A DNA stretch of 64,000 nt from Spongospora subterranea (lineage: Eukaryota > Endomyxa > Phytomyxea > Plasmodiophorida > Plasmodiophoridae), in the NCBI GenBank assembly GCA_900404475.1, contig OUQQ01000052.1, positions 1-64,000 of the forward strand, given 5' to 3'. The notes beneath the pieces are model-generated. The model worked only from the letters and a program-made list of their open reading frames with translations, ran no database searches and was not told the DNA's origin. Position numbers and translations under genes: made by a program. Positions 23,401 to 33,519 of this stretch are shown here, one piece after another; the first letter of the stretch is position 1, and each line of letters begins with the position of its first letter.

Positions 23401-24018
23401 TTCGATGTCTCAATCGCATTTCAATGCGGTTGTATGCTTTACAACAAGCATTGAGCAAGTTGTATTTTGCATCGAACGACAATTTTATCAGGCTATGTCA
23501 TCAGCGACATTTGATCTCCAACAAGTTCCGGACGATCGCGAAACATTTCTTTCTGCGTTCCCTTCAATTAACCCAATGTCTGCTGCAACAATGCTAGCAT
23601 CAGGGCGTAGTTTAGCCGAGATACTTTCGTTAAATATATTGGAGCTGGGCAATTTGTTTCCGGTGATACCTTCAGTAGGTCAACTATATTGCTACTTATC
23701 AGCCTTTTCGTTAATTGATTTCTGGCGCAGCTATCCTTGGATGTATTTTATGAGCTTGCCAATAGCAGTTTTGGGAACGATAGTCTTGTGGCCTGTCTCG
23801 AAGCTAATGTGTCTCCAAATTCTACGCTTTCTTGTATTACAAGTGTCCAAACAGGAGGAACACGCCGCCTACCTGATGAGACTCCTTCAGCTTCGTCTCC
23901 GATAACAAAGCGAAAAAAAAAGTTATCATGTGTTTCGGGAAATCATACACTGGATGAATATTGGGGCCCGGCTACGAAACGTCGGTCAGTGATACCAAAT
24001 CGAATGGCATCCAATTAA
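20424..24018 (+). CDS. XPF-like/HhH meiotic protein resembling SHOC1/ZIP2
   Basis: Seven exons join in phase: 20424-21272, 21326-22009, 22064-22649, 22706-22836, 22890-23078, 23126-23674 and 23731-24018. All introns are 47-56 nt GT-AG. The product is about 1091 residues. The last third has an XPF-nuclease-like fold pattern (FKSVIFYDATPKDLGEYLME, then LILSCSTIVVVHSF, LAYTNITLIIVYDD) without the catalytic ERK--D signature. A helix-hairpin-helix-like block follows (FLSAFPSINPMSAATML, then ASGRSLAEILSLN). Inactive XPF-like domain plus HhH is the layout of SHOC1/ZIP2, which partner a PTD/Spo16-type protein to promote meiotic crossovers. FANCM/FAAP24-type proteins are alternatives. No known motif is seen in the N-terminal ~650 residues. 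The start is the first in-frame ATG; an upstream exon is possible. Confidence 0.6.
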
Positions 24019-25615
24019 TATAAAAAAAACCGTGCTGGACCGTTCCGAGGAAGGAATGGATACATGAAAATAAAGATGTTTTTGAAGAAAAGGTGTCTAT
24101 AAGTGATGACTGATCAATGGTTGTTTTGAAAAAAAAAACGAACGTTGGACGGCAGTGACAATAACAGATGGTTGCCCACGAACACCCTGTGCTCTTGGGA
24201 TTGCACCCTCATTTTTGTTAGGGCATCACAGCAAGATTTATTGAGCAGGGTCCCCATTTGAGTGGCACTTCACAACTAGCGTCATAAAGTGTTTGAATCT
24301 GGTCGAGTGCTTGTCACGCTGGCACACTAGACTGTCAAAGTCTGTGTACAGCCCTCTGTGCAATTGACCATATGCTAACCCATAATGTCGATTAGTGCTT
24401 CATTATTGTTATTCTCACAGCTATTCAATAATTTCAATACACGTTAACATTGAGTATTGAAGGGGATAAATGTAACGGATAATATCCCAGTATTACCACA
24501 AACTCGCTATTTACCCAAACGGATCCCAAGAGGAATATTCACACCATCTCAATGTGTAGTCATATTTTGAACGCTGCAGAGTGTGACCAGTGCAAATGCG
24601 TTGCTGTGGAAGACCAACATGAAAAAAATTCTGAGAATCAAAGAAACCCATTGAAATATTGTGGTTTGTTATTACGAAAGACATATGATGGTACTGTTGT
24701 AAAGCATATGGCTGCGATCAACTGCTGAATTGCCCAGGGTAATGACACAGTCTTAGAATTTGAGGCCAAAGACAATATTGCCTGCTTCGTTCAAAGTTTG
24801 CTAAATATTACACGACCCCATTGTTTGATATGTCCACAAGGGTCAATCATCATCTGAATTGACGTGTAGTGACAAGCGATGAGATGCACTTAATCAATGA
24901 GATAAAACTTTTTGTATTCGCAAACAGTTTTAGATCCAACGGTCTCCATGATTTCATTATTTAGGTTTGGTCAACCCTTTATTTCACTGGTGATAATTCC
25001 TGAATGGTTAAATACCGGCCAAGATTACAGTTGTTGAGAAGGACGTCATTGTTGTTCGCGATCGGTGGGTTTGATGAATTGGGACATGTTTGCCATCACT
25101 ATCAATCAAAGAAATTATTAGCACCTTATCGCATTCCTGGAATCCATATGTCATGATTGTTACGTCGATCTATCGATTGATCAACGGAATTTTTTCAAAT
25201 GGGACCAAGTGTCAACACGATCTGGTAAACGAGCAAAAGAAAGCGACATCTTACAGTCGTTGAGGATAACAGGTGTCAATGAAAATAATTTCTATATCGG
25301 ATCAATCGTGCAAACGACACTATTCAGTCAAATCTGTGCTCTGATGGGGTCTGGCCCAAAATTCGCCAGCGTCACCGATTAATCAACATTATAATGTTGA
25401 AGTTGATGTGGAGGGAATAAAGAGGATCCATTCCTGGTGATCTGGAATAATTGCACATTGACAGGATTCACTATCGCCTCAGGTGACACAATCTGCACTA
25501 TCTCTCGTGGAGGAAACAATAATTGAAAACATTGAAAAAACTTCATAGATCGAAACAAATTCAGGCGGATATACCATTCATTACGAATTCATATCCTGTT
25601 ATTGTCTTGATTCCT
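24019..25615. repeat. Gene-free region; right part is a diverged duplicate of 18.8-19.3 kb
   Basis: From 24019 to about 24950 I see AT-rich sequence with no supported exon; a possible AATAAA for the SHOC1-like gene lies at about 24068. From about 25040 to 25520 the sequence shares collinear patches with 18790-19300 and lies in the same position relative to a SAM-like ORF. It therefore appears to be a decayed copy of the same duplicated segment. Confidence 0.4.
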
Positions 25616-25819
25616 TCAGTTTCGTAAGCGGCGGCGCAGATTAAGACAAGCAGAAACAAATAACGAACGCGGATTCTTGTCCAACTCAAGCAGTATCAGG
25701 TCGGCATTTGTCAGGTTGCATATGCCATCCATATTGATATTATGGGGTATGAGGGTCTCAATAAACTGTTCCAGCCCTGCATCGGTAAAAACGACCCCAT
25801 TTCCATAGGCCATGTCCAT
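25616..25819 (-). CDS. SAM-domain-like short ORF, copy 2 of 3
   Basis: The frame encodes AGLEQFIETLIPHNINMDGI, then LTNADLILLELDKNPRSLF. It aligns by eye with the other two copies around LEQFIET, INMD and R-LFVS. There is no clean start context, and the surrounding sequence is partly duplicated. It may be an exon or a pseudogene. Confidence 0.35.
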   Translation of the reverse strand: MDMAYGNGVVFTDAGLEQFIETLIPHNINMDGICNLTNADLILLELDKNPRSLFVSACLNLRRRLRN

Positions 25820-26239
25820 CCATCAGAGGACTGCCGACGATATCAAATATGATCATGACCTTCAGGAGATGCAATCATCAAACGATTGGGTTATGATTAG
25901 ATGCCATCATTCCTTCAATTATGAGATAATGTTATATGAATGACGAGAGCCCACTCATCCCTTTTATTCGTCACACAATCTGCCTTCGACTTGATCTTTC
26001 TTTTCCAACTCTCAGGCAACTCCAGTTGTGGTCAAGAACGTCTGAGCTCAGTTGCTTTGGATGTTCGATTTTTTTTATCGCCATCCACACCAAAGGCAGT
26101 TTGTTACTAAACTCTGTTGACCATGAATATGTCACAGATGCCCTAAGGTCAACAAAGTAAACGATATGAAATTGCTATGGACTTTTGTAAATTTGGATTC
26201 CCTGTACGAGATGATGACAATCAGAAAACATGTTCATGT

Positions 26240-26414
26240 TGAGCACGACAGACTGATACGACATTGCGACTATGGAGAATGTGGTGATCTGTTCCAATAT
26301 AGATATGATGTTATATCACTGTCAGTGTATCGTGATTTGACAGTCAATTGTATTACAGCACTACAATGGACTACACTCGTTACATTAACTGATTAGCGAT
26401 ACCGTGTTGCACTT
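26240..26414. repeat. Downstream member of a local duplication
   Basis: This stretch matches 27190-27349 in order: gagcacgacagactg-, agcactacaatggactacac, and a perfect 24-base block at 26391-26414. Together with the SAM-like ORFs it shows that the 25.6-26.4 and 26.8-27.35 kb segments are tandem copies with different indels. Confidence 0.7.
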
Positions 26415-26773
26415 CAAGGAGATTATCATTGTATTTCCCGCTTCAATTTACCATTTGCTGAATGATATACAATTCCACATGTATTTGTCAACACCCAAAC
26501 CCAACAATGATTTGGGTTGGCAGATCGGGCAACACTAGGGTCTTAATCAGTCTGTGAGCAGATGCTAGGATACTCTTGTGGAGCTGATTCAACGATTGCT
26601 TTATTGATGAATGGTCATCGTTATTCACTAGTGACAATACGTGAATGGCTCGAACAAAGCTCAAGAACGCGGGAGCTCCGGAAGACGATTTTTTATTGAG
26701 TGATCCGAGGGTTTGACGAACTTTTTCTTTTCCATCAATATGGATTGTGATCAAAACATCATTGACTTGATCG

Positions 26774-27046
26774 TCATCTGTCTCGCAAGTGACGAGGTAG
26801 ATTTCGACGAGCCGAAACGAATAGCGAACGGGAGTCCATATCCATCCCCAGTAATATCAGGTCGTCGATTGTCGCAGTAGACTGCTGTAGGCCACACCTC
26901 CAAACACATTGGCCGAACCCAGCCCTCACACGAGGGTCGGCGATATGTACCAAAGGATCAGGACCATGATTGGGTGCCAAAAGCGCTTCCAGATATCGTA
27001 TCCGGAATGACGAGTGCCCATCGTAATCGGCCGACCCATCTTTCAA
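26774..27046 (-). CDS. SAM-domain-like short ORF, copy 3 of 3
   Basis: The frame ends TATIDDLILLGMDMDSRSLF followed by VSARRNLPRHLRDR, closely matching copy 1 (DDLSYLGMDMDFRNLFVSTR). The DNA is also very similar to 19403-19530, with shared runs such as gtctgtctcgcaag-gatgag. The N-terminal half differs, which suggests decay or exon exchange. Confidence 0.35.
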   Translation of the reverse strand: MKDGSADYDGHSSFRIRYLEALLAPNHGPDPLVHIADPRVRAGFGQCVWRCGLQQSTATIDDLILLGMDMDSRSLFVSARRNLPRHLRDR

Positions 27047-27189
27047 CTATTCAATACTCAATCTTTCTCCGACTTCAACTCTAAGTACACGATAAATACT
27101 TGTTATTGACTTCTGTATTGCAGCATGCATCACGGCGAATCGAGTTTAAATCGCTTTGTCGAGTTAATGACAGCCAGAGAACATTACCA

Positions 27190-27349
27190 TATTTGAACAC
27201 GACAAACTGGAATCGTTTTGCGATCAATGGGATCAGGAGTTGTAAAATCGCAATGTTGAATCGTTACTGTACTTTGAATTTACTGTTAGAGCACTACACT
27301 GGACTACACCTTGAGAAGTACACCTGATTAGCGATACCGTGTTGCACTT
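27190..27349. repeat. Second member of the local duplication
   Basis: This is the counterpart of 26240-26414, including the identical 24-base block at 27326-27349 that starts gattagcgataccgtgttgc. The two blocks are 935 bases apart in direct orientation. Confidence 0.7.
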
Positions 27350-27367
27350 GTAATATGAATAGTTGCA

Positions 27368-28036
27368 TTACATTGTATATATATGGTCGGTAATATGGGA
27401 TGGCATTGAGGATCTAGCAGGAGTGGAAACAGACCTGACATTGTCGCCATGAGAACCACAATCAATCGAGTCCTCGTCTTTGATGTCCATGGAATCAGGA
27501 TAATTCGAAGTGGCATCGCGATGAGTCCTCATATGGGTGACAAGATTTGACTTTTGTGAAAACTGTTTCCTGCATAGATGGCATTCGAATGGGCGATCGC
27601 CAGTGTGTGTCACCATGTGAGTTTTAAGGTGATGGCGCTGAGCAAACCTCTTGTTGCATATTTCGCAAACAATGGGCTTCTCGCCACTGTGAACACGCAT
27701 ATGTGTTTTAAGATTACACAGCTGTGAAAACTGTTTACGGCAGACCTCGCACTGATATGGCCGATCACCACTGTGCACTCGAGAATGTGACGAAAGGTGA
27801 CTTCTTTGAGCAAACGACTTGTTACAAACATCACATATGAACGGTTTTTCACCAGTATGAATACGAATATGAGTCTTGAGAACCGAGGGATACTTGAAAA
27901 TCCGATCGCAAAATTGACATATTAGCTGCTCCGTGTCCTCAATTAAGGGAATATTGATTTCGGAGTTGGGGTCACACGTCGCATTGTGATCTTCGATATT
28001 TAGACCGATATTATTGGGCTTTGAGCAGAAGCACAT
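27368..28036 (-). CDS. C2H2 zinc-finger protein (five fingers, TGEKP-type linkers)
   Basis: The open frame starts at the first in-frame ATG (28036), although coding potential extends to about 28114 and an upstream exon at 28342-28118 is possible. Five canonical fingers are present: ICQFCDRIFKYPSVLKTH, FICDVCNKSFAQRSHLSSH, YQCEVCRKQFSQLCNLKTH, IVCEICNKRFAQRHHLKTH and FECHLCRKQFSQKSNLVTH. They are joined by TGEKP, SGDRP, SGEKP and TGDRP linkers. The C-terminal tail is Ser/Pro rich. It is a probable DNA-binding transcription factor. Unlike the gene at 18.0 kb the linkers are canonical, so the two are not recent duplicates. Confidence 0.8.
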   Translation of the reverse strand: MCFCSKPNNIGLNIEDHNATCDPNSEINIPLIEDTEQLICQFCDRIFKYPSVLKTHIRIHTGEKPFICDVCNKSFAQRSHLSSHSRVHSGDRPYQCEVCRKQFSQLCNLKTHMRVHSGEKPIVCEICNKRFAQRHHLKTHMVTHTGDRPFECHLCRKQFSQKSNLVTHMRTHRDATSNYPDSMDIKDEDSIDCGSHGDNVRSVSTPARSSMPSHITDHIYTM

Positions 28037-28632
28037 CGCTGATACGCAACGACAAGCTCCTGAACGTGGAGCCCAACAATTTGGAAGACCAACTGAGACG
28101 GAGTGTTGGATCACAGACTAGGCGTTGACAAAATGTACAGTACAGGACACCTTTAACTCACCAACACACCCACTACAGGCTACGGAGTTATCTGATATCG
28201 CTTGCTTGACTTTGAATACAACTGAATAAATCGAGTGCAATTGCACTTCGAAGATGCGTGATTGAATTAGAAATTTTGATTTCGAATTATTGACTGACCT
28301 ATGGGCACTCAAAATATCGATTTTTTCGATCATTTGGAACATGCCAGGTGAAAATCAGTAATATCCATAGATACACATGTAATACGGGCGCAGATATGTT
28401 CCCAAATATTTTTTGACTATTTTTTGTGACTTAAAGACTTATAAACTGCGCGCTGGACTTGCTCGAAGCCCGCATTTTTTTCTATTTTTCGCGCACAAGT
28501 AACATTATTTGCGTGGGCATATTGTTTCTAACTCGTCACGCAGTTCGTTTGCTCGGCTGAGGTCCCCCTTTTCGCCACCACGATACAAACAATTGATCAA
28601 TCACGTCCGCAAGAAATCCAGCAACTTTGTAC

Positions 28633-29292
28633 TATCGACACCTCGTTCTGAACGGATCCTCGTACGCTAAGGTGAAAAAAGCAAGTATGTATTCGCGACA
28701 CCCCTTTGGAAGTTCAATACTCGATTTTGTCAAGACGCGTTTGAAAAGAAATGGTGCCTCAACCCGACAGCGACTCGCCATATTCAGGGCGAACTAATTC
28801 GAACGCAGGTTGGCTGAGGAACAATCATCTTATTCGGAAAGGCTCATGTTGACAAATGTTTCCGTCCCACTGCAGCCGTTCGTCGCGGAAATGGGTGGGC
28901 ACGAGATGGTTACGGTACCATTGACCGCAACAACGCGTTGTGAGTTTCGGTCTGCGACAATAGACACAGAATGAAGTTGTCAAAGGCGCCGGCGACGACA
29001 GCAGTCTCCGCTCGAACATTAGTAACTCGCAACGCGTAGTTGGGTCAATGGTAGTCATCTCGTGCACGGTTGCAGCGGGACGGGAACCTTTGTCAACATG
29101 AGCCTTTCAAAATCAGATGGTTGTTTTCCCAGCCAACCTGCGTCTGAGTTAGTTCGTCCTGAATATGGCGAATGGGCTGTCGGGTTGAGTACCATTTCCT
29201 TTCAAACGCGACTTGACATGATCGAGTATTGAACTTCCTACTGGGTATCGCGAATACACTTGCATCAATTCAGAACGGGGTGTCGCGAATAT
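28633..29292. mobile_element. Foldback-like element with long inverted repeats
   Basis: The left arm (about 28633-28878) reads as the reverse complement of the right arm (about 29068-29292), with roughly 80-90% identity by eye. Shared runs include gttcaatactcgat, gcaggttggctg and aaggctcatgttgacaaa. The central unpaired loop is about 190 bases. A minus-strand frame (29067-28825) across the loop contains FCVYCRRPKLTTRCCGQW, a Cys pattern loosely like zinc-binding ends of some transposases, but it is too short to assign. Long arms and a short centre fit a foldback or large-TIR non-autonomous DNA transposon. No target duplication was established. Confidence 0.72.
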
Positions 29293-29489
29293 ATCCGGTT
29301 ATCCATAATATAAACACTTTTATGGCTGGTGTACCTCATTTTTCGGATAGTCTCTATTCGACCCAGCTAACTTATCAACATAGATTTTAGGATAACTGCA
29401 ATCAAGAACGTGACTCTGTAATATTTTATCCCAGTTTTTGTAGTATGTTCAAAAAGATTTATGAAAAAATCCCAGTATGCCGATGGTGA

Positions 29490-29897
29490 ATGATCGATTC
29501 TAATTGTCAGAATCTGTGTAATGAAGACAGCCATCCCCGAAACGCATTGAAACACCAAGTTCGCATATTGCTTGTTATATTGACGACTGTTTACTGCAAT
29601 GGATATCTCGCCTGTGTTTTTTACGCTTCGAAGAAGTCTCACAAGGTTTCAACAAGCGCCGATCGAAACGAAACAGGTCTGGGCTGTATACAAATATGGC
29701 TGGTCTGTGAATCATACTGCAATTCTCGCCCGCTTCTAGACATCAACACTTGCATAAAGAGGACCAGTACAACCAGTATGATCTGCTCATACTCTGCAGT
29801 TATTCAGGCCAGCAACGCCAACAGGGGTATACTTGTTAACAGGAGTGACGGCGAAAGGTACAGGAACGCTCCGAAAACTATAAATCGGGTTGAATAA
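29490..29897 (+). CDS. Short ORF with hydrophobic segment, related to the convergent ORF at 30.2-30.5 kb
   Basis: A 135-residue frame starts at ATG 29490. It has a hydrophobic stretch (VRILLVILTTVYCNGYLACV, residues about 24-43) followed by KVSTSADRNETGLG. The opposite-strand ORF has FTVFVILTTLAAM and DTVSTSVGQNETGLA, and the DNA is alignable (gt-tcaacaagcg-cg-tc-aa). These could be two members of a small secreted or membrane protein family. A second frame at 29921-30112 may be an extra exon. Function unknown. Confidence 0.4.
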   Translation: MIDSNCQNLCNEDSHPRNALKHQVRILLVILTTVYCNGYLACVFYASKKSHKVSTSADRNETGLGCIQIWLVCESYCNSRPLLDINTCIKRTSTTSMICSYSAVIQASNANRGILVNRSDGERYRNAPKTINRVE

Positions 29898-30158
29898 TAG
29901 CGGGAGGAACAGCTGGATTTTTGCCGATTCGTCCTGTAAGTGCAATCAATGAAAAACGGTATGAGGATAACGTTGGACAAGCTTGTTCGAAGAAGCGGCT
30001 GCGAACCAGAGATGAATTATACGACGGTGATCTTTATATTGCTAACCATGCAACACATCTGTTTATAACCCTAAAGGGTTCCTGGCCATTGTGTTGGTCT
30101 TGTTCCCCTTGACAATATTGTACACGTCTTGGGAAATTAAGGCAACGTCAGGATATCG

Positions 30159-30482
30159 TTAACGCAAAGCGGCAATGATAATGCGAGTATTGCCGTATAG
30201 AAGCGGACTGTCCTGAGTCCTGACCGACCAGACATTGTTTGCCAGACCCGTTTCGTTTTGACCGACGCTTGTTGATACTGTATCGTTCTGCATGTATCTG
30301 TCATCTGGATGCTTGAAAGGCTTCTTCAAGCGTTGAGTAGACAGACGCATGGACGAGGCATCCATAGCTGCAAGAGTTGTTAAGATAACAAAAACTGTGA
30401 ACTTGGTGTGTTTTTGTGTCCAACGGATGGAACGCCTTCTTTGAACAAAGTCCTTGACGGCAGACAGCATCGAACAAAACAA
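30159..30482 (-). CDS. Short secreted-like ORF, convergent partner
   Basis: A 107-residue frame contains a hydrophobic core (KFTVFVILTTLAAMDASSM) after a basic start, which could be a signal anchor or, from a downstream start, a signal peptide. It then has a basic run (RLSTQRLKKPFKHPDDR) and the motif shared with the plus-strand neighbour (VSTSVGQNETGL). The two ORFs point toward each other about 260 bp apart. The similarity suggests an inverted duplication. No known domain. Confidence 0.4.
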   Translation of the reverse strand: MFCSMLSAVKDFVQRRRSIRWTQKHTKFTVFVILTTLAAMDASSMRLSTQRLKKPFKHPDDRYMQNDTVSTSVGQNETGLANNVWSVRTQDSPLLYGNTRIIIAALR

Positions 30483-30522
30483 TCAGTGAAAAATCGAGCT
30501 TTATAAAATAATATAGGTGATA

Positions 30523-32397
30523 TCAATTGGACGATGAGGCAAGTGCAGCGGCGGCTCGTTCTTGAAATGCGGCGCCGACACCTGTGGTGGAAGCAGTGAC
30601 ATTCTCAGGATTTGACCTCGGAGGCAGGGATACGGCTGGGTTAGCGATGTCTCGACAGATCGCCACGTGTTTTTGCCGTTCGTAAATTCGGTGGTCAATG
30701 TCAATGAGCTCGATGTCTAGGCGTCGGGCCCGACGTCGCAGCTCGTATTTTTGTTGAATCAGTCTCGTTTCAACCATCTGTAGCCAACCCGCGTGTTCAA
30801 TGCAGTCGCTGCGAGGTTTGTGACAATAACGCAACATCTCTGGAATATGGGATATTAAAACTGGTCTTGTGAAATCCGTGTTCGAGAGAGCAAATGGGTA
30901 TGCACAAATAATGGACGGCCCGCGTCCTTCAATGTCATCATCCAATATGTTGCTTTCAGTTAAGGAGGCGTCGCCCACAACTCCTGACGACAGACTCCTT
31001 GTGCAGCGAACGTCGATAAGTTGTTCCACACACTTCTCAACATGCTGACAGTAGGTGCTGATAGGAATATCGCCTTTACACCAAAAGCATATTGCAGAAC
31101 TTAGCGACGGATCGTAGGGCTGAGCTAGACATATATCCTCCCGCAAAACAATATGAATCTTTGCGTTGGACAACTGCTCGAACCGCATCTCTAATGATTT
31201 TTGCTTGGCAAACTCGGCGGAGCTTTCCAGAATTCCTTGATATAAACGAACGACTTGCAGCAAAACCATGCATTCAAGACGACGCCGTTTCATCTGCTGA
31301 ATAATTCGTCGATCGCGCTCATCGAAGTCGGGAATTGCGTCATTTACATTATCGAAAATGAAATCGGCATCGTTGATGTCGCTAGCAACCGCTATTAAAC
31401 GACTTTCACCTTCATCACTGGAGACTTCCGCATCACTACAGATAGACGAACCAAATGGGCCCGATATTAGATCATCTGACAGGCGTGATGCAAAGTCACG
31501 AACAACGGCCATACGCCGCTTCAATGTTTCGGGCGACATTAGAGAGGAGTACGACTTTCCGCCAGACATTAACGGGGGCATTGTCAGCATTCCACGCTTG
31601 CGCTTTTTCTTGGGCAAAATACCGGAACTTGCGCAGGTTGGACCTTAACCAGGAAGTTAGCATTAGTTGAATATTTGCTGACTAGTCAAAAAAAAAGGGT
31701 CGGTGGAACAAAATAACTACAACTCAGGGTCCACAGCACGGGTTGGCCAGGAAAACGACAACAAAAAAGCCGCAAAAAGTCTGGCGGATTGCTCGACTTG
31801 TCTGCCGGAGCAACAGTAAAAATTCAATAGCAGCAGGTTAGTAATTAACTAGTTTTAGGAAGACTTGGTCTTACATGTGTATGATTGCATCCGCATAGCT
31901 TGTTGAGTAGTAATACTGACACAATCAGGATGAAACCAACCGTCACATCGATCACAGCCGATCATGAACTTATCGGCCTGATATGGCTTACGGCAAATAC
32001 AATACAGCTCATCTTGATGCACCATATTGCTGTGATCCTTGACAAGAACATTTTGTCAATAATAATTAAAAAAAGAAGGGCAAATGAGACAATGTTTCAA
32101 ACGTTCAAACATATTTGGGATCGGCATTCATGAAATTACACAAACATTTACAGGAATATAAGCGCCGCGACTGGTGTCCGACGTCTCGCTGGCATCGTCG
32201 TTCTGCTGACGAGGAATAGGTGGACGCCCCCTTCTGGGCGGTCGCCCTCGAGGTCGACCTCGTCCTCGAGAGCCACGAACTTTGGGGGATCCAGTTAAAG
32301 CGTCGGTGGCCTGAGCCAGGCGTCGTTCTCGACGAGGTCGAATGGCGCCTGCCGGTATGGCATCAGGAAGAGAATCGACCTCAACAGATCCCGACAT
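30523..32397 (-). CDS. CFP1/SPP1-like subunit of the COMPASS (Set1) H3K4 methyltransferase
   Basis: Three exons join in phase: 32397-32152, 32037-31875 and 31643-30523, giving 509 residues. An AT-hook-like basic run (RGRGRPRGRPPRRGRPP, about 45-70) is followed by a PHD finger. That finger reads LYCICRKPYQADKFMIGCD, RCDGWFHPDCVSITT and SYTCPTC (about 93-140), all eight metal ligands present. This is the CFP1/Spp1 PHD that reads H3K4me. Right after it is a basic KKKRKRG run. A second Cys/His region (ICFWCKGDIP, then CQHVEKC, PRSDCIEHAGWLQ) and a charged helix (RLIQQKYELRRRARRLDIEL) match the CFP1 C-terminal domain. No CXXC DNA-binding finger is seen, as in yeast Spp1. Nuclear chromatin role inferred. 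Confidence 0.78.
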
Positions 32398-32699
32398 CAA
32401 AATTCCTGAAATGGGTCACGGATCCTTATAGTGTCTTCATATAAATGCACTGAATACCGTGTGGGGCGTGGGCCGACCCTGGCCCTTATATGCACTGTTG
32501 TGATGTGACCCGTCATAGCCAACTGTCCACACAAAGACAACGATAAGTTTTGCGTGGTCAAGCGGGTACCACTGGCAGAAGTGCGCCACTCTGACACTGT
32601 TGGAGCACACAGAGGGTATAGTGTGACCGTGTACTGTTACACCGTCAATGGTGAACGTCCCGCCGGCCATATTTCCCCCAACTACTTTTACCATCTCCA

Positions 32700-33519
32700 G
32701 CAACGGTTGTTGATTTGAGCGTTAACGAAAACCGTTGGGAAATTGACTTAAACTCCTACAGTACAGTGCTACATATCAATAGTTCGTCCTTGAAAGGGTC
32801 ATAGTTGGTCGCCCTCATTGCATGCTGGACCCATCTTAGTCATAATCAGAAATAATTTGCGCCATTTATTCTGCTGTGTCAACTCTTCAAATTCCAAATC
32901 ATCCTGCTGCCGCCCTAGAGAAGGGCCGCCGCAGGTGATGGCAATTTAACTGAGTGCTGATTAGCCCTGACCAGAAGTTCGGCTATGGATCCCGACATGA
33001 TCATTCATCATGCCTCTGCTCTGCTGCTTCAACAGTCAAGTCGAAAATGAACGCTAATCCTTCAAACTCCAATAAAATATGTGCAACGTCCTTAGCTTCG
33101 TATAATCTACTAGACGGCATGTTGGCGACAACAATGGGGTTGCAAACTGGTTTAGGAGATGGTTCCCATCAAGAACTATTTCTCTAAACCTGTCGACAAG
33201 GTTCGAAATAGATCGGTATCAGGCGCCAAATCAGGAGCCTGTGAATAAACGATGCCCGTCAACCGAATTTTTCCACCTCGTCGACATCGGCCCATTGAAG
33301 ATCTGCATTTGTCGTTCCACGTCTTGATGTGAAACTGCTCTGCGACAAAGCAGGAATAGGCTGACGATAATCCACACGTATCGCCTTCAACCGATAACAA
33401 ACTCGTTTGAACAAATAATCCATGGCTGAGCAGCCACGCCGATATGACGGATCACCGCCAGCAGTTGCAATGCAGTTCAAGATTACACCCGAATTAATGA
33501 TTAGATCGGAAGAAAGCAC
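32700..33519 (-). CDS. Unidentified minus-strand exons
   Basis: Several minus-strand frames look coding. They are SDLIINSGVILNCIATAGGD with AMDYLFKRVCYRLKAIRVD (33519-33262), GIVYSQAPDLAPDTDLFRTL (about 33240-33185), NPIVVANMPSSRLYEAKDVA with HILLEFEGLAFIFDLTVEA (about 33140-32990), and DDLEFEELTQQNKWRKLF (about 32915-32860). Plausible GT/AG sites separate some of them, but I could not build a complete model or recognise a family. Confidence 0.35.

Noticed and set aside
28825..29067. PiggyBac-like transposase end in the foldback loop
   Set aside because: Only a loose Cys pattern is visible in about 80 codons; no catalytic domain is present.
29490..30482. RXLR-type effector interpretation of the short ORF pair
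   Set aside because: There is no R-x-L-R plus EER layout after a clear signal peptide; the basic run is only loosely similar.
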